A DNA stretch of 48,874 nt from an uncultured bacterium (lineage in GTDB: Bacteria > Krumholzibacteriota > Krumholzibacteriia > LZORAL124-64-63): positions 1-48,874 of the forward strand of contig CAIOLW010000011.1 of assembly GCA_903859215.1 (NCBI GenBank). Direction: 5' to 3'. Numbering within the stretch: the first letter of the stretch is position 1; every line of letters begins with the position of its first letter. A program made the translations under genes and the position numbers. Below, piece after piece: positions 11,534-21,056 of this stretch. A model generated the notes under the pieces. The model saw only the letters and a program-made list of their open reading frames with translations. It was not told the origin of the DNA and did not search any database.

Positions 11534-12361
11534 GTGATACCTGCGCTGCAGATCGCCAGCCTGGCCAACCCCCGCGTGAAGGCGCTGGTGCGCCTGCGCG
11601 ACCGGCGCGAGCGCGAGCAGGCCGGCCTGTTCCTGGTCGAGGAGAAGCTCGTGATCGAGCGCGCCCGCGCCGCCGGCTGCCCGTTCGCCGAGGTGTGGGC
11701 CTGCCCCGAACGCCTGGACGGCAAGGCCCGCGCGCTCTACGACGCCATCCGCCGCGACGGCGTGGCCGGCGTCGAGGTGACGGCCATGGTGATGGACAAG
11801 GTCGCCTACCGCGAGAAATCCGACGGTCTGCTCGTGGTGGCGCCCCGCCGCGTCCGGCGGCTCGAGGAACTGGTGCTGCCCGCCTCCCGCCCGGCGCTGG
11901 TGGTGATCCTGGAGGACGTCGAGAAGCCCGGCAACCTGGGCGCCGTCCTGCGCATCGCCGACGGCGTCGGCGCGCACGCGGTGCTGGCCTGCGGCGGCGC
12001 CGACACGGACAACCCGAACGTGCTGCGCGCCTCGCGCGGGGCCTATTTCACGGTGCCCTCGGTGGCCGCCCCCCGGGACGAGATCACCGCCTGGCTGCGG
12101 AGCCGCGGCATCCGGATGCTGGCGGCCAGCCCCGACGGGGCCGATCTTTGGGATTCCTGCGACCTGACCGGCCCGGTGGCCCTGGTCCTGGGCGCCGAGC
12201 ACGACGGCCTGACGCCCGGGCTGAAGGCCGCCTGCGACGGCACGGTGAAGATCCCCATGCACGGCGCCGGCGACTCGCTGAACGTGGCCACGGCCGCGGC
12301 CGTGCTCATGTACGAGGCGGCGCGCCAGCGCCGAGCGCACGAAAGAGCCGGCACCCGATGA
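11534..12361 (+). CDS. SpoU/TrmH-family RNA 2'-O-methyltransferase
   Basis: A 275-residue SPOUT methyltransferase. The N-terminal substrate-binding domain (SLANPRVKALVRLRDRRER...FLVEEKLVIERA) is followed by the knotted SAM-binding domain with its conserved motifs: LEDVEKPGNLGAVLRIADGVG (motif 1), LVLGAEHDGL (motif 2) and IPMHGAGDSLNVATAAAVLMYEA (motif 3). It methylates a 2'-hydroxyl in rRNA or tRNA; which site is unknown. The start is a GTG at 11534 with GGAGGG eight bases upstream. Its TGA overlaps the next ATG (ATGA at 12358-12361), implying coupled translation with the dGTPase. Confidence 0.93.
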   Translation: MIPALQIASLANPRVKALVRLRDRREREQAGLFLVEEKLVIERARAAGCPFAEVWACPERLDGKARALYDAIRRDGVAGVEVTAMVMDKVAYREKSDGLLVVAPRRVRRLEELVLPASRPALVVILEDVEKPGNLGAVLRIADGVGAHAVLACGGADTDNPNVLRASRGAYFTVPSVAAPRDEITAWLRSRGIRMLAASPDGADLWDSCDLTGPVALVLGAEHDGLTPGLKAACDGTVKIPMHGAGDSLNVATAAAVLMYEAARQRRAHERAGTR

Positions 12362-13635
12362 GCCATCTGCCCGTCAACTCGTTCTACAGCGACTTCGACA
12401 CCGAGGAGCTCGAGCCCCGGCAGCCCGACTACCGCTCGGTGTTCCAGCGCGGCCACGACCGGCTCATCCACAACGCCGCGTTCCGCCGCCTGCAGGCCAA
12501 GACGCAGGTGTTCCTGTCGGGCGAGTACGACTTCTACCGCACGCGGCTGACACACTCGATCGAGGTGGCGCAGATCGCCGGCTCGATCACGCGGCGGCTC
12601 AACGCCACCAGCGGGCAACTGGGCGCGGACTTCCACCTCGACACGTCGCTGGTCGAGTCGGTGGCCCTGGCCCACGACATCGGCCACCCGCCCTTCGGCC
12701 ACGCCGGCGAGGCCACGCTGCACCGGCTGATGAAGCCCTGGGGCGGCTTCGAGGGCAACGCGCAGACGCTGCGCCTGATCACCGAGATCATCTTCACCAG
12801 CGGGCGCAGCCGCCGCGGCCTGAACCCGTCGCGCGCCTTCATGGACGGCGTGCTGAAGTACAAGACGCTGTGCCGCGAGTGGGACGACCCGGTGCGCCAT
12901 TTCCTCTACGACGAGCAGGAACGGTTCCTGTCCTTCGTCTTCGACGGGCGCCCCTTCCCCGCCGAGCTGACGCCGGGCCGCGAGCGCAATGCGCTGCGCA
13001 GCATCGAATGCCAGGTCATGGACTGGGCCGACGACACCGCCTACTCGCTGAACGACCTGGTCGACAGCGTCAATGCGGGGTTCATCACCGAGGCGCGCGT
13101 GCGGCGCTGGGCCGCCGAGCAGCCGCTGGCCGCCGACGAGGCAGCCCTGATCGAGGCGCTCCTGGCCGCCATCAACGACGGCGACCTCGAGCGTGTGATG
13201 AACCGGCGCATCGGCAACTTCGTCGAGGCCTGCACGCTGGTCGAGCGGACGAACTTCATGAGCGACCGCACCAACCGCTACCGGTTCGGGCTGGAGCTCG
13301 ACCCGGTGGTCATGCGCGAACAGAAGCTGTACGCCAGGCTGGCCCGGCAGCTGGTGTTCCGCTCGCCGCAGGTCTGCCAGCTGGAGCACAAGGGCGGGTT
13401 CATGCTCGAGCGCGTGTTCAACGCGCTGTACGAGAACTACCTCAGCGACGGCGGCCCGGCCCACGCGCTGCTCTCGCGCGACTTCGAATCCGAGATCGCC
13501 CGCGCGGGCGACGACCGGCGCGCCGGCGCGCGCGTCATCTGCGACTACCTGGCGGGCATGACCGACGGGTTCGCCTCGCGCATCTACAAGCGGCTGTTCG
13601 ATCCGGACTTCGGGTCCATCATCGACCTCGTATGA
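12358..13635 (+). CDS. dgt: Deoxyguanosinetriphosphate triphosphohydrolase-like HD protein
   Basis: A 425-residue HD-superfamily dNTPase, which converts dGTP (or other dNTPs) to the nucleoside and tripolyphosphate. Metal ligands are visible as H66 in RTRLTHSIEV, H106-D107 in LAHDIGHPPFGHAGE and an Asp in VMDWADDTAYSLNDL (about 220). FRRLQAKTQVF near residue 43 is also typical. The ATG at 12358 overlaps the upstream stop by 4 bp. Although the reading frame is open far upstream, that part lacks conserved sequence. Its own TGA overlaps the next ATG in the same way. The tripolyphosphate product is a plausible substrate for the CYTH protein at 6596-7090, an inference only. Confidence 0.94.
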   Translation: MSHLPVNSFYSDFDTEELEPRQPDYRSVFQRGHDRLIHNAAFRRLQAKTQVFLSGEYDFYRTRLTHSIEVAQIAGSITRRLNATSGQLGADFHLDTSLVESVALAHDIGHPPFGHAGEATLHRLMKPWGGFEGNAQTLRLITEIIFTSGRSRRGLNPSRAFMDGVLKYKTLCREWDDPVRHFLYDEQERFLSFVFDGRPFPAELTPGRERNALRSIECQVMDWADDTAYSLNDLVDSVNAGFITEARVRRWAAEQPLAADEAALIEALLAAINDGDLERVMNRRIGNFVEACTLVERTNFMSDRTNRYRFGLELDPVVMREQKLYARLARQLVFRSPQVCQLEHKGGFMLERVFNALYENYLSDGGPAHALLSRDFESEIARAGDDRRAGARVICDYLAGMTDGFASRIYKRLFDPDFGSIIDLV

Positions 13636-14774
13636 GGGCGCCGCGCAAACCGGCGCAACGCCTGGCCATGGGCGCGGCCTGCCTGACGCTGGCGCTTGCC
13701 GGCGCTGCTGCCGCGGCCCCCGCGCTGCCCGACACCGTCCCGGGCCACCCCGGCACCTACTACTACTACCGCGGCGTGGACTACGGCTCGCAGTCGCTGT
13801 TGCACCCGCTGCGCCTGGTGATCAACGGCGGCTACGGCATCATGCAGATGGAGAACCGCTCGAACCGGCCGGGCGACATCCACTACGCGACCGGCGCCCG
13901 CAACGTCGTCGACAACCTGCTGCACCCGCAGTGGGCCGTGTCGCACAGCGGGTTCTGGGACTTCTTCCAGCGCGAGGTGCTGCCGGTCTCGTTCAGCGCC
14001 GAAGGCGGGCAGTACTGGCCCAACTACATGAACCACCTGCTCGGCGGCGGCATGAGCTACCGCGCGATGGAGGAGTACTACCGCTACCACGGCGTCGGGC
14101 ACTCCCGCACCTGGGCGGGCGCCACGATGTTCTGCTACCACTTCCTGAACGAGGTCGTCGAGAACGACGGCTACATCGGCCGCAACGCGGACCCGGTCGC
14201 CGACTTCTGGATCTTCAACCCGGCCGGCATCTGGCTGTTCAGCCACGAGAAAGTGGCGCGCTTCTTCAGCGACAAGCTGCACATGGCCGACTGGTCGTAC
14301 CCGGCGGTCTGGCTGCCCGAGACGCAGGAACTGCAGAACAACGGCCAGAACTACGTGATGAAGTACAACCTCGACCGCGAGGGCCATCGCGCGCTGTTCT
14401 ACCACTGGGGCGCCGACGCGGAACTGGGCCTGTCCACCACCGACGAGCAGGGCCGCTGCTTCAGTTTCGGGCTGGGCCTGCGGGCGAAGAACCTTCTGGA
14501 ACTGGACAACCTGAGCAAGACGGTCGACCTCGCGGTCTCGGGCGGGTTCTTCTACGACCGGGACAATTCGCTGCTCGCCTCGCTGCAGTTCGCGCGCTCC
14601 AAGGACTACCGCTACCGCCTGAACCTGTACCCCGGGCTCATCAAGGCGGGGTGGCTGCAGCCGGGGATCTTCCTGGGCGTCAACGACCACGAGCGCCTGC
14701 TCGCAGGCGTGACCTTCGGCTCGCTGCACCATCTGCCGGTGGGCCTGGGCGGCAACTTCTTCGAGACGCACTAG
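13632..14774 (+). CDS. Exported protein of unknown function
   Basis: A 380-residue protein with an N-terminal signal sequence (RLAMGAACLTLALAGAAAAAPA). The mature part is rich in Tyr, Trp, His and Gly and contains runs such as GTYYYYRGVDYGSQS, PNYMNHLLGGGMSYR, MEEYYRYHG, FCYHFLNEVVENDG and DFWIFNPAGIWLFSHEK. The C-terminal third alternates hydrophobic and polar residues (CFSFGLGLRAKNLLE, DLAVSGGFFYDRD, YRYRLNLYPGLIKAGWLQPGIFLGVND), as in outer-membrane beta-barrels. No family was recognised with certainty. The ATG overlaps the dgt stop (ATGA at 13632-13635), so an exported protein is translationally coupled to a cytosolic dNTPase. A bidirectional terminator follows. Confidence 0.8.
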   Translation: MRAPRKPAQRLAMGAACLTLALAGAAAAAPALPDTVPGHPGTYYYYRGVDYGSQSLLHPLRLVINGGYGIMQMENRSNRPGDIHYATGARNVVDNLLHPQWAVSHSGFWDFFQREVLPVSFSAEGGQYWPNYMNHLLGGGMSYRAMEEYYRYHGVGHSRTWAGATMFCYHFLNEVVENDGYIGRNADPVADFWIFNPAGIWLFSHEKVARFFSDKLHMADWSYPAVWLPETQELQNNGQNYVMKYNLDREGHRALFYHWGADAELGLSTTDEQGRCFSFGLGLRAKNLLELDNLSKTVDLAVSGGFFYDRDNSLLASLQFARSKDYRYRLNLYPGLIKAGWLQPGIFLGVNDHERLLAGVTFGSLHHLPVGLGGNFFETH

Positions 14775-14806
14775 CGGCGGGCACCCGGGCGCGACGGGAA
14801 TAACGA

Positions 14807-14846
14807 GGGCGGACCGGCCAGTGCGACCGGTCCGCCCTTTCGATTT
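14807..14846 (+). terminator. Bidirectional terminator between convergent genes
   Basis: An 11-bp perfect stem (14807-14817 with 14827-14837), a nine-base loop and the tail TTTCGATTT on the plus strand. The minus strand continues TCGTTATT, so it can serve both the dgt operon and the protease gene. Confidence 0.82.
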
Positions 14847-14865
14847 GCGGGCCTGTGGGAGCGCC

Positions 14866-17388
14866 CTACTTCAGAAGCACCATCTTGTGCTCGGCCGTCC
14901 GCCCGCCCGCCTGCAGCCGGGCCAGGTACACGCCGCTGCCGACCTTGCGGCCGTCGCCGTCCAGGCCGTCCCACACGATGCTGTGCGCACCGGCGGGCAG
15001 GCTCTCGGCCACCAGCTGGCGCACCAGCCGGCCGTGCATGTCGTAGACGTCCAGCTTCACGAAGCCGTTCGCGTCGAGCGAGAACTCGACCTTCGTCAGC
15101 GGGTTGAACGGGTTCGGGTGGTTGCCCACGGCCAGCTGGCGCGTCGGCATGTCGCCCACGCCCGAGATGTAGCTCGGCATGGCCCACAGCTCGACATCGT
15201 CGATGTTCCAGCCCGAGTACGTCCAGCTGCTGTCGCTGGTGCCCATCGTCCAGCGGATCAGCACGTTCGGCTTGCCGTCGACCAGCGCGCTGATGTCGTA
15301 GCTGACCTGCGACCAGGCGGCGTCGGTGATCGTCGCCGAGTTGGTCCAGACCTGCGTCCAGACTGTCCCGCCGTCGGTGCTCACGCGGATGTAGGCATGG
15401 TCGTAGAGCGGCTGCTCGACGTTCAGCCAGCGCCAGAACTTCAGCGTGGTGCCCGTCATCGCGGAGCAGTTGATGGACGTCGTCGTCAGGTGCGACTCGG
15501 CCATGCTGTTCGGGTAGTCGCCGGCCAGGTTGTAGCCGATGACATTCGTGCCCGTGTGGCCGCTGGTCGGGTCCTTGCTGCCGTAGGCGCCGCCGCCGCC
15601 GGTCGGTACGCCGAAGGCCCAGCCGGTGCCCAGCGTCCAGCCCGGGTTGGTGTCCAAGGGGAAGCTGGCCTGGACCGTCGGCAGGCCGACCTTGAGCTGC
15701 AGGCTCTTCGTCGTGTTGCCCTGGCCGTCGGTCAGGTTCGTGAAGGTCGCGGTGCCGGTGTGAATGCCGTTCGGCTTCGTGTTCGCCGCAGCGTTCAGCG
15801 ACACGGTGACCGTCACCGAGGCGCCGGCGGCCAGGTTGCCCGAGGCGTTGGCGATGTCGGTCCAGGCCGCGTCGTCGGACACGGAGTAGTCGATCGCCGA
15901 CGAGTTGTTGTTCTTGAGCACCCAACTGGCGCCCGTCGGGCTGAACGGGCCGCCGTAGTTGCCCTCGCTGGCGAAGTTGCCGCCGTTCACCTGCAGGCCG
16001 CTGGCCCACGGCGCGTAGGTGTCGATGTTGCTGACGCCGCTGGCGGTCGGGTCCAGCCAGGTGCTGATGCTGGTCCACGAGCGCGAGAAGCGGCCGTACC
16101 AGTCCGACGAGTTGTTGCCGCAGGCCGCATAGCCGCCGTGCAACTGGCCCACCACGTGATGGTTCTGGTCGAACAGCGGCGAACCCGACGAACCCGGCTC
16201 GGTGGTGCCCACATCCCAGTCGGTGATGCAGATGTGCGTGCCGTCGCCGGGCACCGCGTTGCTCAGGTACGTTGTCGTGCTCGTCGGCTGGTTTTCGAAG
16301 CTGATGCTCTTCTCGTCGCAGTTCGGGTGGTGGATCGCCGTGGCGCTCGTCGGGTCGGCCGACGACTTCTCCCAGCCGGCGAACGAAACCTTGTGGGCGG
16401 GCAGCACGGGATCGTCCATGCGCACGAGCGTGAAGTCGGAGGTCGAGCTGGCGGCCAGGAACACCGCGCCGGTCTGGAAATCCGTCAGGCTGCCGCCGCT
16501 CTGGGCGCCGCAGACCGGGCTCTGGAAGTTCCAGTAGACGACCAGCGAGGCGGCATTGCCGCTGTTGACGCCGCAGTGGTTGGCCGTCAGGAAATACGGC
16601 GTGCCGTCATGGGCGGTGTTGTTGAGCATCGAGCCGGTGCACATCAGCGCACCGCCGGTCGTGATGACGCCCACCGAGTTGATCTCCAGGCGCCAGGCAT
16701 CGCCCTCGGCGCAGATGACGTCGACGTTGCACGTGCCGGCCTTGTCTTCCTTCATCTGTGCGAGGTTCTCGCCGAAGAAGCGGTAGCCGCGGTTGACCGA
16801 GCCCAGCACCAGCTCGTAGTCGTGGCGCGATTCGACCGGCAGCACCAGCTCGACCATGATGTCGTCCGACACGACAACCGGGGTCCACAACTGGCCGTGG
16901 TCCTCGTTGTCCTGGTCGGTGAACACGCGCACGCCGCGCGGGTCGTCGAAGGCCTTGACATCCGTCGGGTACAGCGTCAGGCGCCCGCCCTTCGGCAAAC
17001 GATACTCGGTGAAGCCCAGATTCAGCGACATCGCCCCGGGCGACGTGACACGCAGGCGCCACATGACGAACTGCTCGTTCAGCTGTTCCCAGCCGCCGGC
17101 CGTCTCGGGCGTCAGGCTGACCGCCTGCGGCAGCGCGAAGCGCGGCGCCTCGCCGGCTTCCTCGCGGGCGATGTCCTCGGTCAGGGCGACGTCGCGATCG
17201 ACGGGCATCGCGTCGAACGACGGCACCACCGCCAGCGCCTTCACGGCGAACTCGAGGGCCACCGGGCCCTGGACCGCCAGCGGGTTGATCTGCTCGGCCG
17301 GAGTGGCCGCCAGCGACGCGGAGGCGCCGACCAGCGTGGCCAGCAGCAGCGTCAGGGCGAGTCGGCGCAGGTTCGGAAGCTTGGACAT
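14866..17388 (-). CDS. Secreted trypsin-like (lysyl-endopeptidase-type) serine protease with C-terminal sorting domain
   Basis: An 840-residue exported protease. A signal peptide (residues 1-28) and a propeptide-like region of about 190 residues precede the chymotrypsin-fold domain. The likely triad is His271 (FLTANHCGV), Asp318 (TSDFTLVRM) and Ser401 (EPGSSGSPLF), the arrangement of Achromobacter-type lysyl endopeptidases. Cysteines at C220/C226, C250 and C272 fit disulfides outside the cell. Then come a beta-sandwich (about 500-585), an adhesion-like domain (about 590-755) and a FlgD-like tail (about 765-840: NHPNPFNPLTKVEFSL, VYDMHGRLVRQL, WDGLDGDGRKVGSGVYLARL). Such tails direct type IX-like secretion in FCB bacteria. 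The ATG has GGAGGGG upstream. Confidence 0.92.
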   Translation of the reverse strand: MSKLPNLRRLALTLLLATLVGASASLAATPAEQINPLAVQGPVALEFAVKALAVVPSFDAMPVDRDVALTEDIAREEAGEAPRFALPQAVSLTPETAGGWEQLNEQFVMWRLRVTSPGAMSLNLGFTEYRLPKGGRLTLYPTDVKAFDDPRGVRVFTDQDNEDHGQLWTPVVVSDDIMVELVLPVESRHDYELVLGSVNRGYRFFGENLAQMKEDKAGTCNVDVICAEGDAWRLEINSVGVITTGGALMCTGSMLNNTAHDGTPYFLTANHCGVNSGNAASLVVYWNFQSPVCGAQSGGSLTDFQTGAVFLAASSTSDFTLVRMDDPVLPAHKVSFAGWEKSSADPTSATAIHHPNCDEKSISFENQPTSTTTYLSNAVPGDGTHICITDWDVGTTEPGSSGSPLFDQNHHVVGQLHGGYAACGNNSSDWYGRFSRSWTSISTWLDPTASGVSNIDTYAPWASGLQVNGGNFASEGNYGGPFSPTGASWVLKNNNSSAIDYSVSDDAAWTDIANASGNLAAGASVTVTVSLNAAANTKPNGIHTGTATFTNLTDGQGNTTKSLQLKVGLPTVQASFPLDTNPGWTLGTGWAFGVPTGGGGAYGSKDPTSGHTGTNVIGYNLAGDYPNSMAESHLTTTSINCSAMTGTTLKFWRWLNVEQPLYDHAYIRVSTDGGTVWTQVWTNSATITDAAWSQVSYDISALVDGKPNVLIRWTMGTSDSSWTYSGWNIDDVELWAMPSYISGVGDMPTRQLAVGNHPNPFNPLTKVEFSLDANGFVKLDVYDMHGRLVRQLVAESLPAGAHSIVWDGLDGDGRKVGSGVYLARLQAGGRTAEHKMVLLK

Positions 17389-17459
17389 CGGACCCCTCCG
17401 GGTTGGGCAATGTCGCGCGATGGCGCGGTTACGGCGGATCGAAGCGTGTATTCCTCTTG

Positions 17460-17488
17460 ATCCTATCACGCCCGCCCAGCCGGGCCAA
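17460..17488 (-). promoter_or_regulatory. Probable promoter of the secreted protease
   Basis: On the minus strand, TTGGCC (17488-17483), a 17-bp spacer and TAGGAT (17465-17460) match sigma70 boxes at 4 of 6 positions each. The spacing is ideal. The resulting leader is about 65 nt. Confidence 0.45.
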
Positions 17489-17628
17489 TGAAATTCGTTT
17501 GTTTAGACAAAAACAAGGGCCGATTGTTATCCCGAATCATCACGGGTACCGTGGCCAAGCCGCGACTATTAGCTCCTTATCGTTGCTTCAATTGTACAAT
17601 CGTTACCCATTATTCCCCCGTGGCCCGA

Positions 17629-17667
17629 AAACACGACGGCGGCCGCCCCCACCGGGAGCGGCCGCCG
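17629..17667 (-). terminator. Terminator of the aconitase gene
   Basis: A 10-bp perfect stem (17667-17658 with 17646-17637, read on the minus strand), an 11-base loop, then TCGTGTTTTC. It begins about 25 bp after the aconitase stop. On the plus strand the same stem is followed by CCTTTTCG, so it may act both ways. Confidence 0.72.
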
Positions 17668-17692
17668 CCTTTTCGCGTGCCGGGATCCAGGC

Positions 17693-19963
17693 CTAGCGCC
17701 CGCCCGACTTGATCTTGTTCAGCGCCGAGCCGGCCTTGAACCACGAGAGCTGCTCGCTGGTGAACGTGTGCTCGAGCACCAGTTCCTCCTTCGTGCCGTC
17801 CTTGTGGTTGAGCACCATCGTCACCGGCTTGCCGGGCGCCAGCTTGCCGAGGCCTACGAGGTCGATGCGGTCGTCCTCGCGCACCTTGTCGTAGTCGGCC
17901 GGCTTGGCGAAGGTCAAGGGCAGCAGGCCCTGCTTCTTCAGGTTGGTCTCGTGGATGCGCGCGAAGCTGCGCACGATCACGGCCGCCCCGCCCAGATGCC
18001 GAGGCTCCATCGCCGCGTGCTCGCGCGAGCTGCCCTCGCCGTAGTTCTCGTCGCCGACGACGACCCACTTCAGCCCGGCCGCCTTGTAGGCGCGCGCCAC
18101 CTGCGGCACCTCGCCCCGGCTGCCGTCCAGCTGGCAGGTCACTTCGTTGATGGCCTCGCCGAACGCGTTGACCGCGCCGATCAGCATGTTGTTGCTGATG
18201 TTGTCGATGTGGCCGCGGTACTTCAGCCACGGGCCGGCCATCGAGATGTGGTCGGTCGTGCACTTGCCGAGCGCCTTGATGAGCAGCGGCATGCCCGTGT
18301 AGTCCTTGCCGTCCCAGGGCTGGAACGGTTCGAGCAGCGCGAGGCGATCGCTTTTCGGGTCGACGAGCACCCTGACGGCCGAGGCGTCGGCCGGCGGCGC
18401 CTGGTAACCGTCCTCCGAGAAGACGAAGCCGTTCGGCGGCAGCTCGTCGGCCTTGCCCGGCGCGTCCAGCTTCACCTGCGAGCCGTCCGCGGCCGTCAGC
18501 GTGTCGACCAGCGGGTTGAACTTCAGCGAGCCGGACAGGCCGTACGCCATCACGATCTCGGGGCTGCCGATGAACGCGTTGGTGCCCGGGTTGCCGTCGG
18601 CGCGCTTCTTGAAGTTGCGGTTGAAGCTGGTGACGATGCTGTTGATCGTGCCGTCGGCGATGTCCTCGCGCTGCCACTGGCCGATGCAGGGCCCGCAGGC
18701 GTTGGTCAGCACCGTGGCGCCCACGGCCTCGAGCGCGGCCAGCTGGCCGTCGCGCCTGATCGTCTCGTAGATCTGGTCCGAGCCCGGCGACACCCACAGC
18801 GTCGCCTTCATCTTCAGGCCCTTGGCCACGGCCTGGCGCGCCACGTCGGCGGCGCGGCAGATGTCCTCGTAGCTGCTGTTGGTGCAGCTGCCGATCAGCG
18901 CGGCGGTGATGTTGTCGGGATAGCCCTCGCGCGCCGCGTCGGCCGCGATCTGGCTGACCGGGTGCGCGATGTCCGGCGAGTGCGGCCCCACCAGGTGCGG
19001 CTCGAGCTTCGACAGGTCGATCTCGATCACCTTGTCGTAGAACTTCTGCGGCGCCGCGGCCACTTCCGGGTCGGCCTGCAGCAGGTCGGCGTTGGCGTCG
19101 GCCAGGTCGGCCAGCTCGCCCCGACGCGTGGCGCGCAGGTAGCGGGCCATGCTCTCGTCCCAGGGGAAGATGCTGGTGGTTGCGCCCAGCTCGGCGCCCA
19201 TGTTGGTGATGGTCGCCTTGCCGGTGCAGCTGAGGGCCGCCGTGCCGGGGCCGAAATACTCGATGATGGCGTTGGTGCCGCCCTTGACCGTCAGGATGCC
19301 CAGCAGCTTGAGGATGATGTCCTTGGGCGCGGTCCAGCCGCTGAGCGCGCCGGTCAGCTTCACGCCGATCAGCTTCGGGTGCTTGACCTCCCAGTCCATG
19401 CCGACCATCACGTCGACGGCGTCGGCGCCGCCCACGCCGCAGGCCACCATGCCGAGGCCGCCGCCGTTGGGCGTGTGGCTGTCGGTGCCGATGATCAGGC
19501 CGCCGGGGAACGCATAGTTCTCCAGCACGATCTGGTGGATGATGCCCGAGCCCGGCTTCCAGAAGCCCATCTTGTAGCGCGCGCCGGCCGAGGCGAGGAA
19601 ATCATAGACTTCGCGGTTGGTGTCCAGCGCGGCCGCCTTGTCCGCCTCGGCGCCCTTGCGCGCGATCAGCAGGTGGTCGCAGTGGATGGTCGTCGGCACG
19701 GCGGTCTCTTCGCGGCCCGCCTGCATGAACTGCAGGATGGCCATCTGCGCCGTCGCGTCCTGCATCGCCACGCGGTCGGGGCGCAGCGCAAGGGTCGCCT
19801 CCCCACGCGCCAGCTCCTGGCCGGCGGGATCGGTCAGGTGGCCGAACAGGACCTTCTCGGCCAGCGTCAGCGGCCGGCCCAGGCGCCCGCGCACGACCGC
19901 CAGCCGGCTGCGCGACTTCGCGTAGACATCCTTCACCATGGTGGGGGTCGTTTCGATGGCCAT
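17693..19963 (-). CDS. acn: Aconitate hydratase, mitochondrial-type
   Basis: A 756-residue aconitase that isomerises citrate and isocitrate in the TCA cycle using a 4Fe-4S cluster. The three cluster cysteines are visible in [12 protein letters not shown] and [11 protein letters not shown]. Substrate-binding signatures [49 protein letters not shown] and [19 protein letters not shown] are intact. Length and the TTIHCDHL start favour the mitochondrial-type (AcnM) group rather than the longer bacterial AcnA. The ATG at 19963-19961 has AGGAGG upstream. It stands alone with its own terminator. The 216-bp upstream gap has a -10-like cluster (around 20082-20092, minus strand) but no matching -35. Confidence 0.96.
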   Translation of the reverse strand: MAIETTPTMVKDVYAKSRSRLAVVRGRLGRPLTLAEKVLFGHLTDPAGQELARGEATLALRPDRVAMQDATAQMAILQFMQAGREETAVPTTIHCDHLLIARKGAEADKAAALDTNREVYDFLASAGARYKMGFWKPGSGIIHQIVLENYAFPGGLIIGTDSHTPNGGGLGMVACGVGGADAVDVMVGMDWEVKHPKLIGVKLTGALSGWTAPKDIILKLLGILTVKGGTNAIIEYFGPGTAALSCTGKATITNMGAELGATTSIFPWDESMARYLRATRRGELADLADANADLLQADPEVAAAPQKFYDKVIEIDLSKLEPHLVGPHSPDIAHPVSQIAADAAREGYPDNITAALIGSCTNSSYEDICRAADVARQAVAKGLKMKATLWVSPGSDQIYETIRRDGQLAALEAVGATVLTNACGPCIGQWQREDIADGTINSIVTSFNRNFKKRADGNPGTNAFIGSPEIVMAYGLSGSLKFNPLVDTLTAADGSQVKLDAPGKADELPPNGFVFSEDGYQAPPADASAVRVLVDPKSDRLALLEPFQPWDGKDYTGMPLLIKALGKCTTDHISMAGPWLKYRGHIDNISNNMLIGAVNAFGEAINEVTCQLDGSRGEVPQVARAYKAAGLKWVVVGDENYGEGSSREHAAMEPRHLGGAAVIVRSFARIHETNLKKQGLLPLTFAKPADYDKVREDDRIDLVGLGKLAPGKPVTMVLNHKDGTKEELVLEHTFTSEQLSWFKAGSALNKIKSGGR

Positions 19964-20179
19964 GATCGGGGTCCTCCTGGACACAGGCAGGGGAGCACGG
20001 ATGGAAAACCGGCGGGTGGCCGCGCCCTGATCCGTCGAATGGGGGCGGCGGCCCGGCGCGCCGGGCTGATGCACGCGGAGCAATATAGGATACGGGGGGC
20101 GGAAATTCCCGGGTTTTTCGTGGGGGGAACCGACGCCCGCGACCGGCCCGCGGCGCCCCGGAAGCCCTGCGGAGCCCGG

Positions 20180-20911
20180 TCAGCGCCCCTGCAGCAGGCG
20201 GTCACCCAGCAGGCGGGGCAGCCCGGCGTCCAGGATCTCGCGGCGGGCAGCGTCGACATCGTAGGCGACCCGGTGGTAGGTCACCACATGCTCGGCCCGG
20301 TCCCAGACCGCGAAGGCGGCCCGCGGGTCGCCGTCGCGGGGCTGGCCGACGCTGCCCGGGTTGATCAGGACGCGGCAGGCCGGGTCGGCCCGCAGGTCGC
20401 CGGGCTGGGGCCGCAGCAGTTGCTGGCCGTCGAACAGGACCTGGTGGTGGGTGTGGCCGAAGAAGCACACGCCCGGGCCGTGGTTCTCCATGAGGGTCGC
20501 GGAGATCTCCTGCAGGTCGTCCAGGAAGACCAGGTAGCGATCGCGGTCGCCGGGCGAGCCGTGCACGAACATCAGGTCCGGCGCCGGGCCCAGGCGCGTG
20601 GGCAGGGCCCCCAGCCAGGCCCGGTCCACGGGCGACAGGAGGGCCCGGTTGTGCTCGACCGCCGCCAGCGAATAGACGTTGAAGTCGAGGTGCAGCGAGG
20701 GATCGGCGATGAGGGCGTCGTGGTTGCCCTGGACGGCGCCGGTCACGCGCGCCCTGACCAGGTCGAGGCACTCGACCGGGCGCGCCCCGTAGCCGACGAT
20801 GTCGCCCAGGCAGTAGAGCCCGTCGACTTCCAGTTCGTCGATGCGCCCGAGGACGGTGGTCAGCGCCTGCAGGTTGCTGTGCACGTCCGAGATGACGGCG
20901 ATGCGGTTCAT
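20180..20911 (-). CDS. Metallophosphoesterase (YfcE/MJ0936-type phosphodiesterase)
   Basis: A 243-residue calcineurin-like phosphoesterase. Metal-binding motifs are in order: ISDVHSN (residues 7-13), CLGDIVGYG, GNHDAL, FVHGSPGD and FFGHTHHQVLFD; INPGSVGQPRDGDPRAAFAVWD closes the domain as in the YfcE/MJ0936 phosphodiesterases. The physiological substrate is unknown. The ATG at 20911-20909 has AGAGGA five bases upstream. It is transcribed divergently from the PLP enzyme, with 145 bp between the starts. Confidence 0.92.
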   Translation of the reverse strand: MNRIAVISDVHSNLQALTTVLGRIDELEVDGLYCLGDIVGYGARPVECLDLVRARVTGAVQGNHDALIADPSLHLDFNVYSLAAVEHNRALLSPVDRAWLGALPTRLGPAPDLMFVHGSPGDRDRYLVFLDDLQEISATLMENHGPGVCFFGHTHHQVLFDGQQLLRPQPGDLRADPACRVLINPGSVGQPRDGDPRAAFAVWDRAEHVVTYHRVAYDVDAARREILDAGLPRLLGDRLLQGR

Positions 20912-20987
20912 GCTGTTCCTCTGGACGTTGACGGCCGTGCAGGCCGGGTGGCGCGGATGCTCTCCTGAGCGCGCGTCGAGCCGGAAG

Positions 20988-21018
20988 TTGACCCGGCCCC
21001 GAAACCGCACCATATACT
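20988..21018 (+). promoter_or_regulatory. Probable promoter of the PLP enzyme
   Basis: TTGACC (20988-20993) and TATACT (21013-21018) lie 19 bp apart, a longer than ideal spacer between two good boxes. The predicted start is about 32 nt before the ATG. Confidence 0.45.
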
Positions 21019-21056
21019 AGGGTTCCGGCAACCGCAATCAGCAGGGGGAATCCAGC

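Larger units (their letters stand above)
17389..17692. other. Intergenic region with protease promoter and aconitase terminator
   Basis: A 304-bp stretch without a credible gene. It contains the minus-strand promoter of the protease (17460-17488), an AT-rich core (about 17490-17625) with a 10-bp perfect palindrome ATTGTACAAT (17591-17600), and the terminator of the aconitase gene. The function of the AT-rich core is unknown. Confidence 0.6.

Noticed and set aside
11410-12357. Possible N-terminal extension of dgt, as a fusion with upstream sequence
   Set aside because: The same DNA encodes the thioesterase end and the SpoU methyltransferase in another frame with full motifs; the ATGA overlap at 12358 is the natural start.
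14821-17460. An 879-codon plus-strand frame opposite the serine protease
   Set aside because: The minus-strand protein has a signal peptide, a catalytic triad and a sorting domain; the plus-strand frame has none and even covers the terminator.
17768-20968. A 1066-codon plus-strand frame across aconitase and the phosphoesterase
   Set aside because: It spans two well-recognised minus-strand genes and the gap between them, has the low-complexity look of GC-rich antisense, and lacks a plausible ribosome-binding site.
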